20,265 nucleotides of DNA from contig CAZBFR010000007.1 of assembly GCA_964491425.1 (NCBI GenBank), positions 1-20,265 on the forward strand. The letters are read 5' to 3'. The translations under genes were made by a program, and so were the position numbers. This document shows, piece after piece, positions 20,237 to 20,265 of this stretch; the stretch's first letter is position 1; every line of letters starts with the position of its first letter. Source of the DNA: CAYFMS01 sp964491425. Its GTDB lineage: Bacteria > Patescibacteriota > Patescibacteriia > UBA9934. The notes below the pieces were generated by a model. That model was not told where the DNA came from, made no database searches, and worked only from the letters and a program-made list of their open reading frames with translations.

Positions 20237-20265
20237 ATGCCTATCTACGAACAACTCGCCCGCTT
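20237..20265 (+). CDS. 5' end of an unidentified gene, cut by the window edge
   Basis: Nine complete codons, MPIYEQLAR, run to the end of the window. Support comes from the promoter just upstream, the T before ATG (ACTATG) and the terminator that isolates it from the previous gene. The peptide is too short to assign. Confidence 0.5.

Noticed and set aside
1..20265. CRISPR array, tRNA or rRNA genes, insertion sequences
   Set aside because: No regular spaced repeats, no cloverleaf with T-arm GTTCGANNC, no rRNA core sequence and no transposase-like protein were found on either strand.

Overview
The window looks like part of the chromosome of a Patescibacteria (Candidate Phyla Radiation) bacterium, probably binned from a metagenome. 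I base this on the gene set, the divergent MreB and triosephosphate isomerase, the tightly packed one-nucleotide gene junctions and the scarcity of Shine-Dalgarno sites. TGA acts as an ordinary stop (ftsE, the lipoprotein gene), which argues against the recoded Gracilibacteria/Absconditabacteria group. The placement is an inference from gene content, not from a tree. A 100-N gap flanked by an exact 55-bp duplication marks a scaffold join.

Layout. Positions 1-3900 are a loose accessory stretch: a membrane-anchored hypothetical gene, a minus-strand hypothetical gene, a 2H phosphoesterase / DoxX / NUDIX trio, a small coiled-coil gene broken by the gap, and a minus-strand zinc-ribbon gene. Positions 3934-10318 form one dense + strand envelope operon: ftsE, ftsX, two GT2 glycosyltransferases, mreB, a GT4 glycosyltransferase and a TrmB-type regulator, all overlapping or nearly touching. 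It couples divisome control, surface glycan assembly and the rod-shape filament.

Positions 10319-10683 have no gene. They hold a candidate multibranched structured RNA closed by a 19-bp helix, whose G-U pairs point to the + strand. I could not match it to a known RNA family.

Positions 10684-19159 form a housekeeping cluster: DNA polymerase III delta prime, a seven-Asp-box lipoprotein, ribosome recycling factor, glycyl-tRNA synthetase, an uncharacterised HExxH metalloprotease, an M16 peptidase, triosephosphate isomerase and a TPR membrane protein. It ends at a bidirectional terminator shared with a small minus-strand rpmG (L33). A divergent promoter then drives a GIDE-domain membrane protein. 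A terminator, a new promoter and the first nine codons of another gene close the window.

Translation-start signals are distinctive. Twenty-one of 25 assigned starts have T directly before ATG, seven junctions are stop-T-ATG, and several promoters place the predicted transcription start on or within a few bases of the ATG.
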